Source: Candidatus Aminicenantes bacterium
GTDB lineage: Bacteria; Acidobacteriota; Aminicenantia; UBA2199
DNA length: 59,070 nt
Direction: 5' to 3'
NCBI GenBank assembly: GCA_011049425.1
Contig: DSBM01000107.1
Location: 1-59,070 of the forward strand
In this document: in pieces, positions 59,042-59,070 of the stretch
How the letters are laid out: every line of letters begins with the position of its first letter
Position numbering within the stretch: position 1 is the first letter of the stretch
Program-made: the position numbers and the translations under genes
The notes under the pieces: generated by a model
Databases searched by the model: none
The model's input: the letters and a program-made list of their open reading frames with translations, nothing else
Told to the model about the DNA's origin: nothing

Positions 59042-59070
59042 GTTGGAGAGTTGGAGAGTTGGGAAGTTGG
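59042..59070 (+). repeat. 8-bp minisatellite GTTGGAGA at window end
   Basis: GTTGG recurs at 59042, 59050, 59058 and 59066 with an exact 8-bp period and runs off the window edge, just after a gene stop. Confidence 0.7.

Overview
The window is one contiguous stretch of chromosome from a diderm, LPS-producing, probably anaerobic bacterium with about 55-57% G+C. LpxC, heptose-1-phosphate adenylyltransferase, a Wzm/Wzt polysaccharide exporter and an Omp85-like barrel protein indicate an LPS outer membrane. A glycyl-radical hydroxyproline-dehydratase-type enzyme with its activase indicates an oxygen-free niche. Tandem VWFA-related genes of the Acidobacteriota type, several Ser/Thr kinases and much TPR content suggest Acidobacteriota or candidate phylum Aminicenantes. 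That placement is inference, since no 16S gene or database search was available.

Layout. 1-4 kb: membrane kinase-TPR protein, acyl-CoA dehydrogenase and a small YHS protein (minus strand). 4-8.4 kb: a ClpC-like AAA+ unfoldase translationally coupled to a response-regulator/LpxC fusion, behind a consensus promoter with a palindrome at its start site; this is the most unusual locus. 8.6-14.6 kb: asparaginase, PC4-like protein, a zinc-ribbon protein, then an outer-membrane gluzincin/propeller/barrel protein with two lipoproteins. 14.7-17.2 kb: acpS and a STAS/RsbW/SpoIIE partner switch. 17.4-23.8 kb: the classic rpmH-rnpA-yidD-yidC-khpB-mnmE-mnmG cluster, with rnpA out of frame at a T9 run. 24-28.7 kb: lipoprotein, murA, HIT, NYN nuclease, birA and a catalytically gutted valyl-tRNA synthetase derivative. 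28.7-33 kb: acidic response regulator, M23 peptidase, YprB-like nuclease, rpsU and two tRNAs. 33-41 kb: Ser/Thr kinase, sulfatase-fold lipoprotein, Hsp15 and hypD with its activase. 41-49.4 kb: TPR protein, ECF sigma factor, anti-sigma factor, HEAT-type protein and two VWFA-related proteins. 49.5-56.7 kb: pilin-like lipoprotein, methyltransferase remnant, and an envelope operon (MBL hydrolase, cinA, trmN6-like, wzm, wzt, rfaE2). 56.8-59 kb: SPFH/GYF protein and a zinc-ribbon membrane protein.

Two genome-wide themes stand out. First, many genes have a sigma70-type promoter with 17-bp spacing whose -10 box lies only 6-10 nt before the start codon, implying leaderless mRNAs. Second, the intergenic gaps carry several dispersed repeat families: an 8-bp GTTGGAGA/GTTGAAAA minisatellite at gene 3' ends, a ~110-bp element, a 23-bp-period GTGATG array, a 20-bp palindrome and a ~45-bp repeat.
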